Positions 48,161 to 60,299 of a stretch of 64,000 bases of DNA are shown here, piece after piece. The translations under genes and the position numbers were made by a program. The DNA comes from Ficedula albicollis (lineage: Eukaryota > Chordata > Aves > Passeriformes > Muscicapidae), in assembly GCF_000247815.1 (NCBI RefSeq), contig NW_004775933.1:124001-188000 (forward strand), read 5' to 3'. The notes under the pieces are model-generated. The model saw only the letters and a list, made by a program, of their open reading frames with translations, did not search any database and had not been told where the DNA came from. Position 1 is the first letter of the stretch, and the number at the start of each line of letters is the position of its first letter.

Positions 48161-50513
48161 TTTCGGCATCACTTGTGATTCCAATCCGGCAAAGCATCCT
48201 AATTCCTAATTAATTCCTAAATCCCAATTAACTCCTAAATCCTAATTCCTGCTTCAGGGGTGGCCAAAAGCCTCCCGAGCTCAGGTATTCCAACAAAACC
48301 CTGTCCCAGGATGACCCCGGCTCCTTCTCCCACTCCTTGCTGCTCTTTGAGCTCCCACAAACTCTCTTCCCGGGATCTGGGACACTCCGTGAATTGTTTC
48401 TTTTTTAAACTTTCCTTTTCATCGGCTCCGGGTTGAGTCCGGAGGGCACAGCTCTGGAATTCAGGAATTTTAGCCTGATTTCTTCACTCCATCTCCTGCT
48501 AATCGCTGCTTTTGGGGAGCTGAGCACCTCCCACCCCACCCACCCTTGGACCGCTCCGGGTTCGGGGAATCCTCCCTAAAAACCCATCCCTGGAGCTGCG
48601 CACGGAGATGAAGCCGTGCCTGCCTCTCACGGGGTGAAAATCGATCGTTCTGCTCTTATCAAGATTCCGAGGAGCAGATTAAATCTCTTCCCATCAGGTG
48701 CGGCCTCTTCGGAGCTCGTCAACCCCGAGCTTTTGTTGTTCCGACTTTCAACTCTTCCCCACCCTGAAACTGGCAGAGCTCTCAGGAGAAAGCATTTGGA
48801 CTTGGGACGAGCTTAAATCTTCAAACGAGCCCGAGTTCTCCTCTTGGCCCGCCAGGGAACCAAGGAAAGAACTTGGAAAAAGCAGAATTTTCCACGGAAT
48901 CCCCAAATTTCCACTTTGAGGCTGCTGCTCTTGGGAGATTCACGAAAATATTTGGAGCTCTGTGGGGAGAGGATTTCCTGGGAAATCTTCTTGGTGGGTG
49001 ATGATCCAGTTGAAAGCATTGTGGGGTTTTCTGGTGTCGTGACCTCTCAGATTCTGGGCTCTGCTTCATCTCCAAGCTCGAGCCTTCATTGTTCCTTTTC
49101 ACCTCCCTGATCTGGCCAGAAATTGCGGCGGAATTCCTCACCTGGCGCAGGATTTTGGCCAAAATGAGGAAAAGCAGAGAGGTGGAACCCACCTCTGCTG
49201 CCCTCCCAACCTTTTGGGATCATCCCCAGCTCTTACCCGTGGCCATAAATCCCCCTCACCTTCCCCAAGCCCCCCGAGCTGCGTTTATTTCCAGCAGCTC
49301 CCCCACTCCAGCGTTCCCTGGCAGGCAATCCACGCTCTCCAGATTGTCACCGGGATGTGGAGATGAGCTCCAAGCCCAACATGTTCTTGCAGGAGGGTTC
49401 TGGGATCTTGCCAGGGACCAGCTGCTCGCTGGAGCTTTCCAAGGAATTTTAGCTCCTCGGTGGAACTCCTGGGATCCAGGAATTGTGGCTGGATCCACTG
49501 GAGGATGCTCGGGATCGGGGATAGGAGGGATGGTTTAGATGTTGGAGCTCTTCTCTCTTCCCTGTTTCCCTGTCTCAGCTGATTTTTGGGATCTTTATGG
49601 GTTCATTATCCCACTCCATATAGAATCTCCAGAAGTGTTGATCCTGTAGGTAAAAGGTTCTGGTTCCCAATCTGAACCCTATGGAAACTCTCTGCTTTTT
49701 CCCATCCCATATTTATCACATTTCCCCTCCAGGAGCCTGTCAAAATCCCTATAAATGGGAGGAAACCTCCTTGTTTTGGGAAATGAACTCTCCATTTCCA
49801 GAGAGGGAATCCCAGGAGATGGAATCGGCCTGGAGCAGGGATGTGGGGCAGGATGGAAGGCTGGGAATGGGGAACTCCTGCAGCAGGGAATGCCTGCATT
49901 GCAGATTTCACTAGCACTGAAAATTCCTGTAAACTGAGGAAAGCCTCCCTGTTTTGGGAAGTGAACTCTGCAGTCATAGAGAGGGTTTGGAGTCAGCCTG
50001 GAGCAGGGATGTGGGGCTGGGAACAGGGAATTCCTGCGTCATGGAATCCTTCATTGCCAGCATCCCCTGTGCTGGCTCTGGCCTGGACAGAGCTGGGTGA
50101 TCAGAGCAGTTTCCATAAAAGCAGCTCCCCACTCCTCTGCCACTTTTCTGGGATATTTATCCCAGCCAGGCTGTCCCTGCTGCTGGATCACGGAGGTTGT
50201 GTTGATGTTGGAGAAGGATCTGGGCCACCCCTGCTGGAGCTGGAGCTCCACAGCAGAATTTTTGTCTGGAATCACCTCCAGGTTCCTCACAGGAGGGACC
50301 CCAGTGGCTGGGCAGGGTCTTTGCTCCGGGTTTTTGGTGGCAGATCCCTGTCCCTGCCCACCCCGTGATGGATGAATGTCATCCCTGGGGCTTGGAGTTC
50401 TTGCTGGAATTTACTGGGAAGGGTTGGTGGGATCATTCCGGCTCCTGCTCAGTGCTCTGGTGGTCATCCCATCCCCATCCCCATCCCATTCTATTCCCAT
50501 CCCATTCTATTCC
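48161..50513. other. Intron 1 DNA, no feature
   Basis: Unique sequence. A diverged internal duplication is visible: GGGAAATGAACTCTCCATTT and GGGAAGTGAACTCTGCAGTC at about 49780 and 49955, each followed by a GCCTGGAGCAGGGATGTGGG copy. No exon is seen. Confidence 0.4.
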
Positions 50514-50773
50514 CTCTTGTTTTGGCCACCCAGTGGTGTCACCTCTACCATTCCCTCTCTCTTCCCTCCATCCTTGTCCTGTCTGATCCTGTCTTGTCCT
50601 TGTGGACCTCTCCATCCCATTCCCATCCCATTCCCATCCCATCCCCATCCCATCCCCATCCCCATCCCACCCCACTCTTGTTTTGGCCACCCAGTGGTGT
50701 CACCTCTGCCATTTCCTCTCTCTTCCCCCCATCCTTGTCCTGTCTGATCCCGTCTTGTCCTTGTGGACCTCTC
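50514..50773 (+). repeat. 99-bp direct repeats around a CCCATTCCCAT tract
   Basis: Copies at 50514-50612 and 50675-50773 share TTGTTTTGGCCACCCAGTGG and GTCCTTGTGGACCTCTC. Between and before them are (CCCATTCCCATCC)n-type simple repeats. Confidence 0.9.
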
Positions 50774-51159
50774 AGTTCCCAGAAACTCCAGATTTTTGGA
50801 GTGTTGATGCGGGGTGAAAGGAGCTGTAATGAGGGCAACACAAAGCTGCTCTGAGGGATCCTGCAGTCTCTGCTTTTATGGGATGCAATTCCAGAGGGAA
50901 GCTGGAATTCAGCGCTCCTGTGCCTGCAAGGGATGCTGGTGGAGAAGGAAATGGGAATTGGAAATGACCAGGACACGGCCTTTAGGGTTTAGGTCAAGTC
51001 TGAGCAGTCCCCAGGGTCAGGAAGGAGATTCCCAGTGCAGGATCTGCACGGGATAGGCGGGATCTGAATTTCCTGGGATCATCCAGCTCGGCAGGAGAGC
51101 GCCGGACTCGTGTTCCAGCAGAGCCATCCCGAAATAGGCACCAAAAAAAAAAAAAAAAA

Positions 51160-51181
51160 CCCCCCCCCCCCCCCCCCCCCC
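51160..51181. repeat. Short poly-C block between A runs
   Basis: 17 A (51143-51159), 22 C, then GAAAAAAGGCCC and a longer A run. A small version of the A-C-A pattern seen at 23596 and 57496. Confidence 0.9.
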
Positions 51182-51324
51182 GAAAAAAGGCCCAAAAAAA
51201 AAAAAAAAAAAAAAAGGCCAAGATGGAATAAAATAAAAGCAATCCATGGGATTGCTGGGGAGTCTTCCAGAGACTCCAGGAGGGAGTGGAGCGGAGGAAC
51301 GGCCCTGGTTTGTCTCAGCTTTGT

Positions 51325-51490
51325 CCAAAGCTCCATCGCTCATTAACACACCACAATTAATGCTCTGCCTCCGAGGCACACAAGTGTTGAGCTCATTAGC
51401 ACCGAGTGGAAAGGTCCGAGGCTTTCATATCGTTTGCGAGGGGATTAAGAACACAAAAGGGGCCGTAAATTTACAGCCAAATATAAACCA
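51325..51490. promoter_or_regulatory. Candidate intron 1 conserved noncoding element
   Basis: Repeat-free with TAAT and homeodomain-like words: GCTCATTAACACACCACAAT, TAATGCTCTGCC, GTTGAGCTCATTAGCACCGA, TTTCATATCGTTTGCGAGGG and GGGATTAAGAACAC. The role is inferred from texture and location. Confidence 0.35.
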
Positions 51491-51544
51491 GCTGCTGTGG
51501 GCTCGGCTGGGGGGGAGGGAAGCGTCGGGATCGGGATGGGGATG

Positions 51545-51889
<345 letters not shown>

Positions 51890-52553
51890 TTTTTTTTTTT
51901 TGTATCTATCCAGCCCTCCCAGCCCTATTCCATGTGCCCGTGGTGGAAAAGAAATCATCCCAATCCATGGGGGCCAGCTCCCAAAATTAGATCAACTAGG
52001 CTGAATTCCTGCTGCCATCAGCTGCAGCCCCTTTTCCATGCCCTGGGAGCTTTAATCCATGGGCAAAAGCCTCTGGAGCAGGGAAAATATTCCATGGATG
52101 GAGGACGGCTCCTGCTCCTGTTCCAGGGGAAGAATTCCAGGGCTGGGTTGGCTCCTGGGTTTTAGACTGAGCAGTGCTGTCATCTCCAGGGGTGTAGATC
52201 CAGAGTAATTCCAAGGGATTTAAAAAAAAAAACCCAAATGGAGGAGCTCCTGGCCAAAGCACAAATTTGGGGGGGGAATTTCACTGTGCCTTCCACCCCA
52301 AAACTCCCCACGAGCTCCGAGCTGCTGTGCTGGCAGAGCAGGATGGTGGCTGTGGGACACCCTGGGAGCTGGGCTTCCCCAAAATTGGATTTTCCTCCTT
52401 CCTGTGCCGTCCAGGGTGGGAGTTTTTGGGTGTTTGGGGAGGCATGGAGAAGGGGAAGCCCCTGCTTGGGCTCTGAGCTGGGTGGAACTTCCAGAGGGAT
52501 GGGGAGCGAATCCCTGAGATTTGGGGTGTCAGGGAGTCAGGATCCATCCTGCT
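51890..52553. other. Intron 1 DNA, no feature
   Basis: Nothing recognised beyond short A runs. Confidence 0.4.
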
Positions 52554-52652
52554 CCCTTTTCCTTTTCCTTTTCCTTTTCCTTTTCCTTTTCCTTTTCCTT
52601 TTCCTTTTCCTTTTCCTTTCCCTTTCCCTTTCCCTTTCCCTTTCCCTTTTCC
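52554..52652 (+). repeat. (CCTTTT)n then (CCCTTT)n microsatellite
   Basis: About ten CCTTTT units turn into about six CCCTTT units, which shows stepwise turnover within one array. Confidence 0.95.
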
Positions 52653-55080
52653 TCCTCAGTTGAGATTTGTATCCCACTTATCCCTCAGGTGGTAACGGAG
52701 CTCTCCATCACTTCCCAGGTGGAATTTTTTTCGCATGAAATCTCTCTCAGCTGCTGGTTCTCCAGCTTCCTTCTCCTTATAGGGCAGCCTTAAGCTGGGA
52801 CCACCTTGTGGGGTCATCTCAGCCTTGTCACCTCCTCCCTGGAGGAGCCTCACCTGGTCTGCAGGAGCTCCTCAGGTGTTTGCTCATCCCATGGAGGTCC
52901 TGAAATCCTCAGGATTTCCTTGGAGGAATCCCTTTTCCAAGCTTTTCCCCCTTTTTCCTGCTATGAGCTCGTGCATGCTCTGGAAGGGGTTTTTATTCCT
53001 TTGGGATGAAGTGGCTGCACCATGGGTCAGGAATTTCCCACTCATCCCCTCCTGAGTGTGGCCACCTCTTTCTCAGCTCTGTTCCCAGTTTCTGGAATTC
53101 TTGGCAGGACCTAGGACTGGTTTGTTTTTAAGTCTGGCTTTGTCTCTAGGAGAGTTCCTGATCCCACCTTCCTGATCCCTCCTCTCTGGACACAGCTCCC
53201 ATTTCTTTGCTGCGACATCCATGGGTGTGGGATCGTTCTCCCTCCTTGAGGAGGAGGAGAGAATTCACATAAGGTGAATTTTGTTCTCCTTTTCCTCCGT
53301 AAATAATCCGGGAGAGGACACTTGGAGCAGCATTCCATGAATCCCAGTGCCTTTTGGTATCCCCATAAATTTGGCTGAGAAGATGAAATTTCTCAATGGA
53401 ATTTTGCTGGGGATGGAATTTTTGGGAGACTGAGGCAGCTTTGCAGAGGGGGTGCTGAGTCAGGTCCTGCTTGGTCCTGGCTCTCCCCCACGGCCCCTTT
53501 AACCTCTTGGCCTTTGGGGTTGAAAGCAAGGCCTTGGATGGTTTTGGGATTTGTAGGCGAGATTCTTGAACATGGAGATTTTTGAGTTGTGGGGAAGTGC
53601 AGATCTTGGGCTTAATTTTATTCTGAACTGGACTGGAAATGCTGGAGTTTCCCATGATCCTATTTTTTTTTTTTAAATACGGAAAAATCAAGGGGTAGGG
53701 ACACCCCTCTGAGGTGCATCATGACATGACCCAAGGATCCGAAATGATCCATTTTTTCCAGCAGATTTTTTTGAGAGTCATCCCAATTCCAGTGCACACC
53801 ATTTCTTTTAGCCTGGAGGCTCCAGCTCCTGTTCCCAGACTCCCTTTGGAGGCTGGAGCGTTCAGGAGAGCCCAGGTTCCTCCAGGATGGAGCCTTCCAT
53901 GCCCTCCCTTTTTCCAGAGGAAAAAAAAGGGAGAAAAGGCATCAGTCCTTTGCTGCGTGCAACGGCCAAACCTTTTATAAACAGACCTCAGAGTGTCCGG
54001 GCAGGAGCGAGATTTTTTTGGAATTTTCTCTCATTTTGTGGTGCCTTTCCAGCTCTTTTGCTGTGTTTTCCCTTTGTTCATGCTCCCAGCACCAGGACGG
54101 CCTCTTGCCCACGAACCACCTCCAAAAATATCCCGGTTTTCAAGCCGGCTGGAGCATGGGAATGGGCTCTGGAGAGGGGCAGCCATCCAGGATAATGTGG
54201 TGACGGGACAGGGCTGGGACAAGCACAGCCTGGTCTTGGGAAATGTGGGAAGAATTAGGACGAATCCAGGTTGAGATGTTGCTTTGGATGCCTCCCGACG
54301 TGTCCCGTCGGCCAAACCTCCGGCAGGTGCCAAATTGGTTCCTGAAAACATTTCCAGGCTCATCCCGCCTCACTTTGGTCGGGCCAGCGGCTCTAGGCTG
54401 GATGGGATGCAGGTGGCTGATCCCAGGAGTTCGGTTTTCCTCCTGGAGGGGAGGAAGGAAAAGCTCCGTTCCCTCTTTGGGGAGGATGTGCCAGGTGGGA
54501 GCGAGGGGCCTGCAAACCATGGATGGCAAAAGGCAGGGACTGGTGTTTGGAGCGGGAAGGAGAAATCCATGGAAAACATGGCTCCCCACACCCCAGCCAT
54601 GCATGGAATTGCTGTTGGAGCTCACAGAATTCCCTGAAATTCCCTCTCCTTGCCTGTGGTTTAAGGATGGGACTGGGAGCACTTTACTGTCCCGTGGAGC
54701 TGAGGCACTGGGAAGACATTTTCTGCCTTTGGAAAACCATAAATACTTAAATATCCTTTTTCCATGCGTGGCAGAGTGGGAAGGTTCCAGCCAGGCTCGC
54801 TGGGTGGTGGGGTCTCTGTCGGGGTGGGTGTGTGGTGGAAATGAACACCCTTGGATGGAGCAAATTCCCAGATTTGGCTCTTTTGGGATATAGCCCAACA
54901 TGGAAAAGCTGGGGGCTCTTTCCGGCATCCCCAAAAAGCCCTGGCACTGCCGTGAGCCCTTGTGGCTGGGTGCCACCGCAGCCGGGCTGTGGCATCTCAG
55001 GGTTAACAAAGCTGAGCTTAGAGATGATTTTGCCTCTTGGCAGCTCTGGAACAACTCTTTTTTTTTTTTTTTTGTTTTTT
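52653..55080. other. Intron 1 DNA, no feature
   Basis: Unique sequence without a recognised exon. A 337-codon reverse-strand frame (54140-55153) shows no domain and is not supported. Confidence 0.4.
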
Positions 55081-55400
55081 TTTTTGCCCCGATTCTCCTC
55101 GGCTTTGCCTGGATTCGCTCCTGGAGCAGCCGAGCCGCTCGGCTCGACTTCACTAGAGGGCGCAGGAATTTTAGGCTAGGAACGCGCCGGGGTTCGTCGG
55201 GGAAAGTTGGCTGCCTTCTCCTCCTTTTTAATCAACTGGAAAGATGCAGGGTTGAACTGGAGGTGACTGGAAGGGGATCCAGACTTGTGTCTGGCCGGGG
55301 AAGGATCTGCTGACATGTGGGATTAGGCGGTGCGAGCGCGGCGGCGGCGGCCGGGACGGAGCAGCGCGGCCGGGGCTTGGGACGTGGTTGGGAGCTCCAG
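55080..55400. promoter_or_regulatory. CpG-rich island with CTCF-like site in intron 1
   Basis: A CpG-dense segment (GAACGCGCCGGGGTTCGTCG, GCGAGCGCGGCGGCGGCGGC) carries CACTAGAGGGCGC at 55151-55163. This matches all 13 positions of the core CASYAGRKGGCRS of the vertebrate CTCF motif. It may be an insulator or looping site, or an internal promoter. Occupancy is unknown. Confidence 0.5.
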
Positions 55401-56075
55401 GGAGCAGCCAGCTGGAGGAGCCTCCTGGCACGAGGAGAGCTCCCAAAACTGCAGAGAGAGAGAAAAAAAAAATCCCCCTCAACCTCCCCCCAGTGCTTAG
55501 TGCTTGTCAGGCTGGGCAGGTTTGTGTTGATCCCATGGGGGTTCGGTTTCCTATTCCAGAGGATCCCCCTCATCTGTTCCCATCAGTTCTCAGGACAGGA
55601 TCTCTCCTCCTGGGAGCCTGGCTTGATCCAGGGCTGTGGATCCAGCCCCCCACACCATGGCAGCTGTTTTGGGACCTGAGGCACGTCTGGGACTGTGTTG
55701 TGTCCTCTCTTCAGGGAGCAGGGGGTCCCCAAGTGCTTCTCCTGTGGGGAGGACGAGGCCAGGAGCCCCCAAAAGCCACCTCTGTTGGGATGGTGGCTCC
55801 AAGCAGGGATGTAGACCCGGTGCTCCTAAAGCAGAGGTTGTCCCCTCACTGGCCCAGCTTCCAGCTGGGGAAACTGAGGCATGGGAAATGTTCCAGGACA
55901 TTCACTGGGAGCCTTTGTCCTTATGCCAAGCTCCTCAGCATGGATGAAGGGCAGGTGAGAGCTGCATCCCTGTGCCAGCCCCACCCAGGTGGTCTTCTCC
56001 CATCCCTGCGGAAGAGCTCATGGATCCTGGCTCTGCATCAAACCCCGGGTCCTGCTCGTGGACAAAGGAATCGCC
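55401..56075. other. Intron 1 or 2 DNA, no feature
   Basis: Nothing recognised. Confidence 0.4.
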
Positions 56076-56330
56076 CTTCCCCATTCTCTCCTTACCTTCC
56101 CCATTCTCTCCTTACCTTCCCCATTCCCTTCTTACCTTCCCCATTCCCTTCTTACCTTCCCCATTTCCTTCTTGCCTTCCCCATTCTCTTCCCAATTTCC
56201 CACTCCCTTCCCACCTTCCCCACTCCATTCTCACCTTCCCTACTCCCTTCTTGCCTTCCCCATTCCCTTCTTGCCTTCCCCACTCTCTTCCCACCTTTCC
56301 CATTCCCTTCCCACCTTCCCCTCGCAGCCC
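56076..56330 (-). repeat. Pyrimidine-rich minisatellite, about 18-20 bp unit
   Basis: Units such as TTCCCCATTCCCTTCTTACC repeat about 13 times with variants. Confidence 0.9.
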
Positions 56331-57495
56331 AGGGTCTCGGCTTTTCCCCCTCCAGCTTTTCCTGCCCGAGCAGCTGCTTTTTCCAGCAGAAAATGCCTGA
56401 AGGTCGCTGCCTTTCCAGGCTCCAGAGCAGCTCCGGGCCGCCGCCGCCCCGTCCCGTGCCCTCGCCGCGCTCTCGCTCCCTGCTGTTCATTCATTCATTC
56501 ATTGATCCCTCCTCTCATTCATTCATTCATGCCTCGGCTCCGTGCGGCCATCCAGCCACGGCTCCCTGTCCCCCAGGCTGATCTGCCTGGATTCTCTTCC
56601 CTGTCCATCCTCCCATCCCGAGATTCCCACAGGGAGCTCCGCGCCGGGCCCGCCGTGCACCGAGTTTCGCTCGGGGCTCAACCCCGGGGCATTGTGGAGC
56701 CTCCTGCCCGGAGCTGCGAGGGGACAGAGGTGTTTTTTCACCAAACAAACTCCCAGGGAACGCCGGGGCATTAGCAATGAGGGGTCGCAGCCAGGAAAAT
56801 ATTACCTTTCCCTTGGAGTGCTGACTGCGGAGGAAATTCTCACATTTACAGCTCCGGCGAGCCCGGCGCTCATGGAAAAGAGGGGGCGGCTTTGATTTCG
56901 CTCCTCTTGGTGGGTTTGATAACTTGGCAGCCCCCCCACCTCGCCTCCGTTCCCGCCGGGAAGCGGCCACCGGTGGAGGCTCCGGCGCGCAGCTCCCTCC
57001 TTGGAATCCTGGTTTAATTGGATTTTCCTGGAGGCCTGCGGTGCGTGTGCGCCCTGCCCCGTGCGTGTGTGTAGGTTAATAAAAAATAAACAAACAGCAC
57101 TTTCCCCCCTTCTCTCAGGGAGGGATGCGGCGGGAATGCCGAATGAAAGCGCTGCTGTGCCGGGAAGGGACATTCCTGGCATTGCTGAGCTCCTCGAGCG
57201 GGCCCGGGCCCAAATTGGAGGAAAAAAATTGGAGTAAGGAGCCGTTAGCGTGGGGGACCTGGGGAGGCCCAGTCCTGCTCACTGTTTACTCGCAGAGCTT
57301 AAATTAACGCTGGCTGCTGACATCAGGAATTTTTTTTTTTCCCCTGGTTTCCCAAGGAAATGAGCCGAGGGCGATCGTGGCCTCTGCGTACGTGCAGAGG
57401 CTCTTCCCTGCCTGAACCCCTGTCGGAGTTCAGCCAGATTCCACAGAGATCCTAAAGGCTCCAAAATAATTATTTTACTTCATTTTGCATCCGTG
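56331..57495. other. Intronic DNA with a possible conserved island at 56770-57110
   Basis: (ATTC)n is seen at 56488-56530. 56770-57110 is repeat-free with AAAATATTACCTTTCCCTTG, GCGGCTTTGATTTCG and GTTTGATAACTTGGC, which could be a regulatory element. No exon is found. Confidence 0.35.
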
Positions 57496-57618
<123 letters not shown>

Positions 57619-57872
57619 TGGTGGAGAGGTGGGAGGAATTGTTGGTGCTTGCCATTGGGAGAGTTGCGTTTTCCCGTTGTGTTTTTCTGTGCTGGACACT
57701 GGAGAATCCCTGTGGAAAAGGTGCATTGGTGACACCCAAACCATGGGATGGACAGAACTGGGATCCTTTGGACGTGGAAAGCTGGCTCAGTCCCTCCTGC
57801 CACACACGGGGTGAAGGAATTCCTCCCATCCCTGGCTCGCTCCGTTATTCCCTGTCACTTGTGATGGTCGCA

Positions 57873-58258
57873 GTGGGAATCTCTGCAGGAGTTGGTGTTT
57901 CTGGCAGCTTTTTTAGGAGCCGGTGGCTCTGGATGAGGAGCTTGGAACGGTGACAACTCCTTGTGATGGCTTGGTGAAGGCCAAGTGCGTTGGGGCCGTG
58001 TAGAAATGTCTTTTTTTGCTGTTTCCTGTAGGTTTTCTCCAAGATTTTCAGCCATGAGGCTCTGGAGAGTGGGAATTTCGGTAGGAGTTGGTGTTTCTGG
58101 CAGCTTTTTTAGGAGCTGGTGGCTCTGGATGAAGTGGCGTCAAGCTTTTGACCTTGGTGAAGGCCTAGTGCGTTGGGGCCGTGTTGAATTTTTTTTTTTT
58201 TTTTCTTGCTGTTTCCTGTAGGTTTTCTCCAAGATTTTCAGCCACGAGGCTCTGGAGA
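57873..58258 (+). repeat. About 196-bp tandem duplication that includes the start of exon 3
   Basis: The copies begin GTGGGAAT at 57873 and 58069. Both contain GGAGTTGGTGTTTCTGGCAG, GTGCGTTGGGGCCGTGT, TGCTGTTTCCTGTAG and the first 37 bases of exon 3. The copied exon edge at 58032-58068 differs by one base (CAT for CAC). The first copy then runs into intron and cannot encode the rest of the exon. Confidence 0.92.
58032..58068 (+). pseudogene. CYP26B1: Truncated duplicate of CYP26B1 exon 3 start
   Basis: It follows an intact TTTCCTGTAG acceptor and reads [13 protein letters not shown] in the exon 3 phase. It then runs into the tandem unit and reaches a stop after about 26 codons. If the first acceptor were used, the protein would be truncated before the haem-binding domain. 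Confidence 0.7.
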
Positions 58259-58497
58259 GTTACCTCCCCAAGATCCAGCTGGTGATCAAGGACACCCTCC
58301 GGGCCTGGAGCAGCAACCCCGAGTCCATCAACGTGTACCACGAGACGCAGAAGCTCACGTTCCGCATGGCCATCCGCGTCCTGCTGGGATTCCGCATCCC
58401 CGACGAGGAGCTCGGCCGCCTCTTCGAGGTCTACCAGCAGTTCGTGGAGAACGTCTTCTCCCTGCCCGTGGATCTGCCCTTCAGCGGATACAGGAGG
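58222..58497 (+). CDS. CYP26B1: CYP26B1 exon 3 (92 codons)
   Basis: Acceptor CCTGTAG ends at 58221 and donor GTGAGA starts at 58498, both in phase 0. The exon begins [20 protein letters not shown], contains [20 protein letters not shown] and [18 protein letters not shown], and ends [16 protein letters not shown]. The length of 92 codons equals that of the human exon. It covers the helix C-G region of the P450 fold, including part of the retinoid pocket. Differences from the human protein are mostly conservative (for example D/E and S/A changes). Confidence 0.95.
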
Positions 58498-59544
58498 GTG
58501 AGATTTGCGTTGGGTTCTCTGCCCTGATAGCACCAATTAATGGACGGGCGTGGTGATTAATCCGCGCCTTTCCCGGTTCTCGGCGGCGTTTCTCATCCTC
58601 TGACCCCAAGGAGTCCAGTGTGGGCCACAGTTCCTGATTTAGTGGGGAAGTCAGAGGAAAAGCCATCCCTTGGTGATTGGAGTGGTTTGATAACAGAAAA
58701 TAGTCAGGATTGGCCCAGATTTAATTAATATTTTCCCCTCATTTGGCAATTTTCCCGTATTTTTTTAGTTCGTGGGACTCTTCTCCTTTTAATTCCCTCC
58801 TGTCCTCGGAGTGAAACAGGTCCTTGTAATTCCAAGAACTAAAACAGATCCTTGTAACTCTCAAAACTAGAACACCTCCTTCTAATTCCTGGAGCATTCC
58901 AGTTTGGTTTTTTTTTTTGTTTTTTTTTTTGTTTTTTTTTAAATGAACGATGCAAAATGAAAAAAAATGAAAACAACAAAAACCAGACATAAAATCATGG
59001 GTTTTTTTCCATGGAGAATTTTGATAACAGAAATGCAGGGGGTTCAAAATTTATTTTTTGGTATCACTGCAAATCATTTTTATTGCTGTTTGCCCGTGGG
59101 AATGATTGCATCCCCTCGGAGTCCGGAATCATTCCCAGCAGCAGGTTAGCCCCGAGCAGCTGCGCCCCCGTAGGAATTGCTTTAGTGGGACCAGGTAATC
59201 AAATTGCTTGGGAAGGGGATTCTTTGGGATGAATGGGCTTTCCTTTGAGAGATGATTTTCCCAGGGGTTTCCATACATCCCAGGAGGAGCCGGGGGGCTG
59301 TGAAGCGGTGCCGGACAGGGGCTCCCAGCCCAGACCCATCATTTACACCTAGGTGTTGATTACTCCTCCTGTGATCTCCCCCACTCTGGCTTTACTCCTC
59401 CCGCCCAGGGGACACCTCCAACATCCTCACACCCCTCTTTGAGCCTCTGCTTTTATGGCTTGGACCTGTCCTGAGCACATCTGCAGCTCCTGGGATGGGC
59501 AAGGTGCTGCTGGTGGTGTGGTCTGAGCAATTCCCGCTCCACAG
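58498..59544 (+). other. CYP26B1 intron 3
   Basis: Intron bounded by GTGAGA and CTCCACAG. No element recognised. A T-rich stretch lies at 58910-58940. Confidence 0.9.
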
Positions 59545-59700
59545 GGAATCCGGGCTCGGGAGACGCTGCAGAAGGGGCTGGAAAAAGCCATCCAGGAGAA
59601 GCTGCAGAACACGCAGGGCAAGGACTATGCTGATGCCCTGGACATCCTGATAGAGAGTGGGAAGGAGCACGGCAAGGAGCTGACCATGCAGGAGCTGAAG
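59545..59700 (+). CDS. CYP26B1: CYP26B1 exon 4 (52 codons)
   Basis: It follows CTCCACAG and ends before GTAAAA, in phase 0 on both sides. It begins [20 protein letters not shown] and ends [14 protein letters not shown]. This segment leads from helix G to the start of the I helix. Its length equals that of the human exon. Confidence 0.95.
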
Positions 59701-59892
59701 GTAAAACTCTTCCCCGAGGCCTTGGGGTTGTTCTTGTTCCTGTTCTGCTCAGGGGAAAAGTGTGGGATGCTTTGGGATTTTTGGGGCAGAGACGAGCAGT
59801 GAGAGATGGGTGACCACGATGTGTTGGTAGATGCCGGTGCGGTGGATCCAGACCAGTTGCTTTTTTTATTTGCTGGTTACGCCCAGCCTTTT

Positions 59893-60270
59893 CTGCAGAG
59901 CATTCCATGGAATGGAAAAGGCCTCTGAGACCACAAAGTCCAACCTCCATCCTCACTAAACCACACCACAAAATTCCACACCTGCTCGGTTCCTGAATGC
60001 TTTCAGGGATGGTGGCTCCATCCCTGTCCCAGGCAGCCTTTTCCAATGTTTGACTCCTCTTCCAGGAAAAAAGTTTTCCCCAATATCCAACCCAAACCTC
60101 CCCATTGGGGTCACAACGGAAGCCGCGATCAGCTGCATCCCTTGACCCTTCCACTTTTCCTGGTGCCTCCTTTGCAGGGCACAGGAGCCCCTCAGCAAGT
60201 TCTTGCTTGCATCTGGGTCCTGCCATGCCAGGAGCCACCTCCTGGGTTTTTTGTCTGATCCTCAGAGGTT
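59893..60270 (-). mobile_element. CR1 LINE 3' fragment, reverse orientation, in intron 4
   Basis: GGAATGGAAAAGGCCTCTGA, CAAAGTCCAACCTCCATCC, GCTTTCAGGGATGGTGGCTC, GGCAGCCTTTTCCAATGTTT and AGTTTTCCCCAATATCCAAC give the reverse complement of a CR1 tail and are better preserved than most copies here. Confidence 0.85.
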
Positions 60271-60299
60271 CTGTGTGAAGCTCCTTGTGGTGGCTGTCC

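Noticed and set aside
54140..55153. 337-codon reverse-strand frame in intron 1
   Set aside because: No domain, no conserved motif, no splice context; composition follows local DNA.
55388..56774. 397- and 261-codon + frames
   Set aside because: They run through the pyrimidine minisatellite at 56076-56330 and show no family features.
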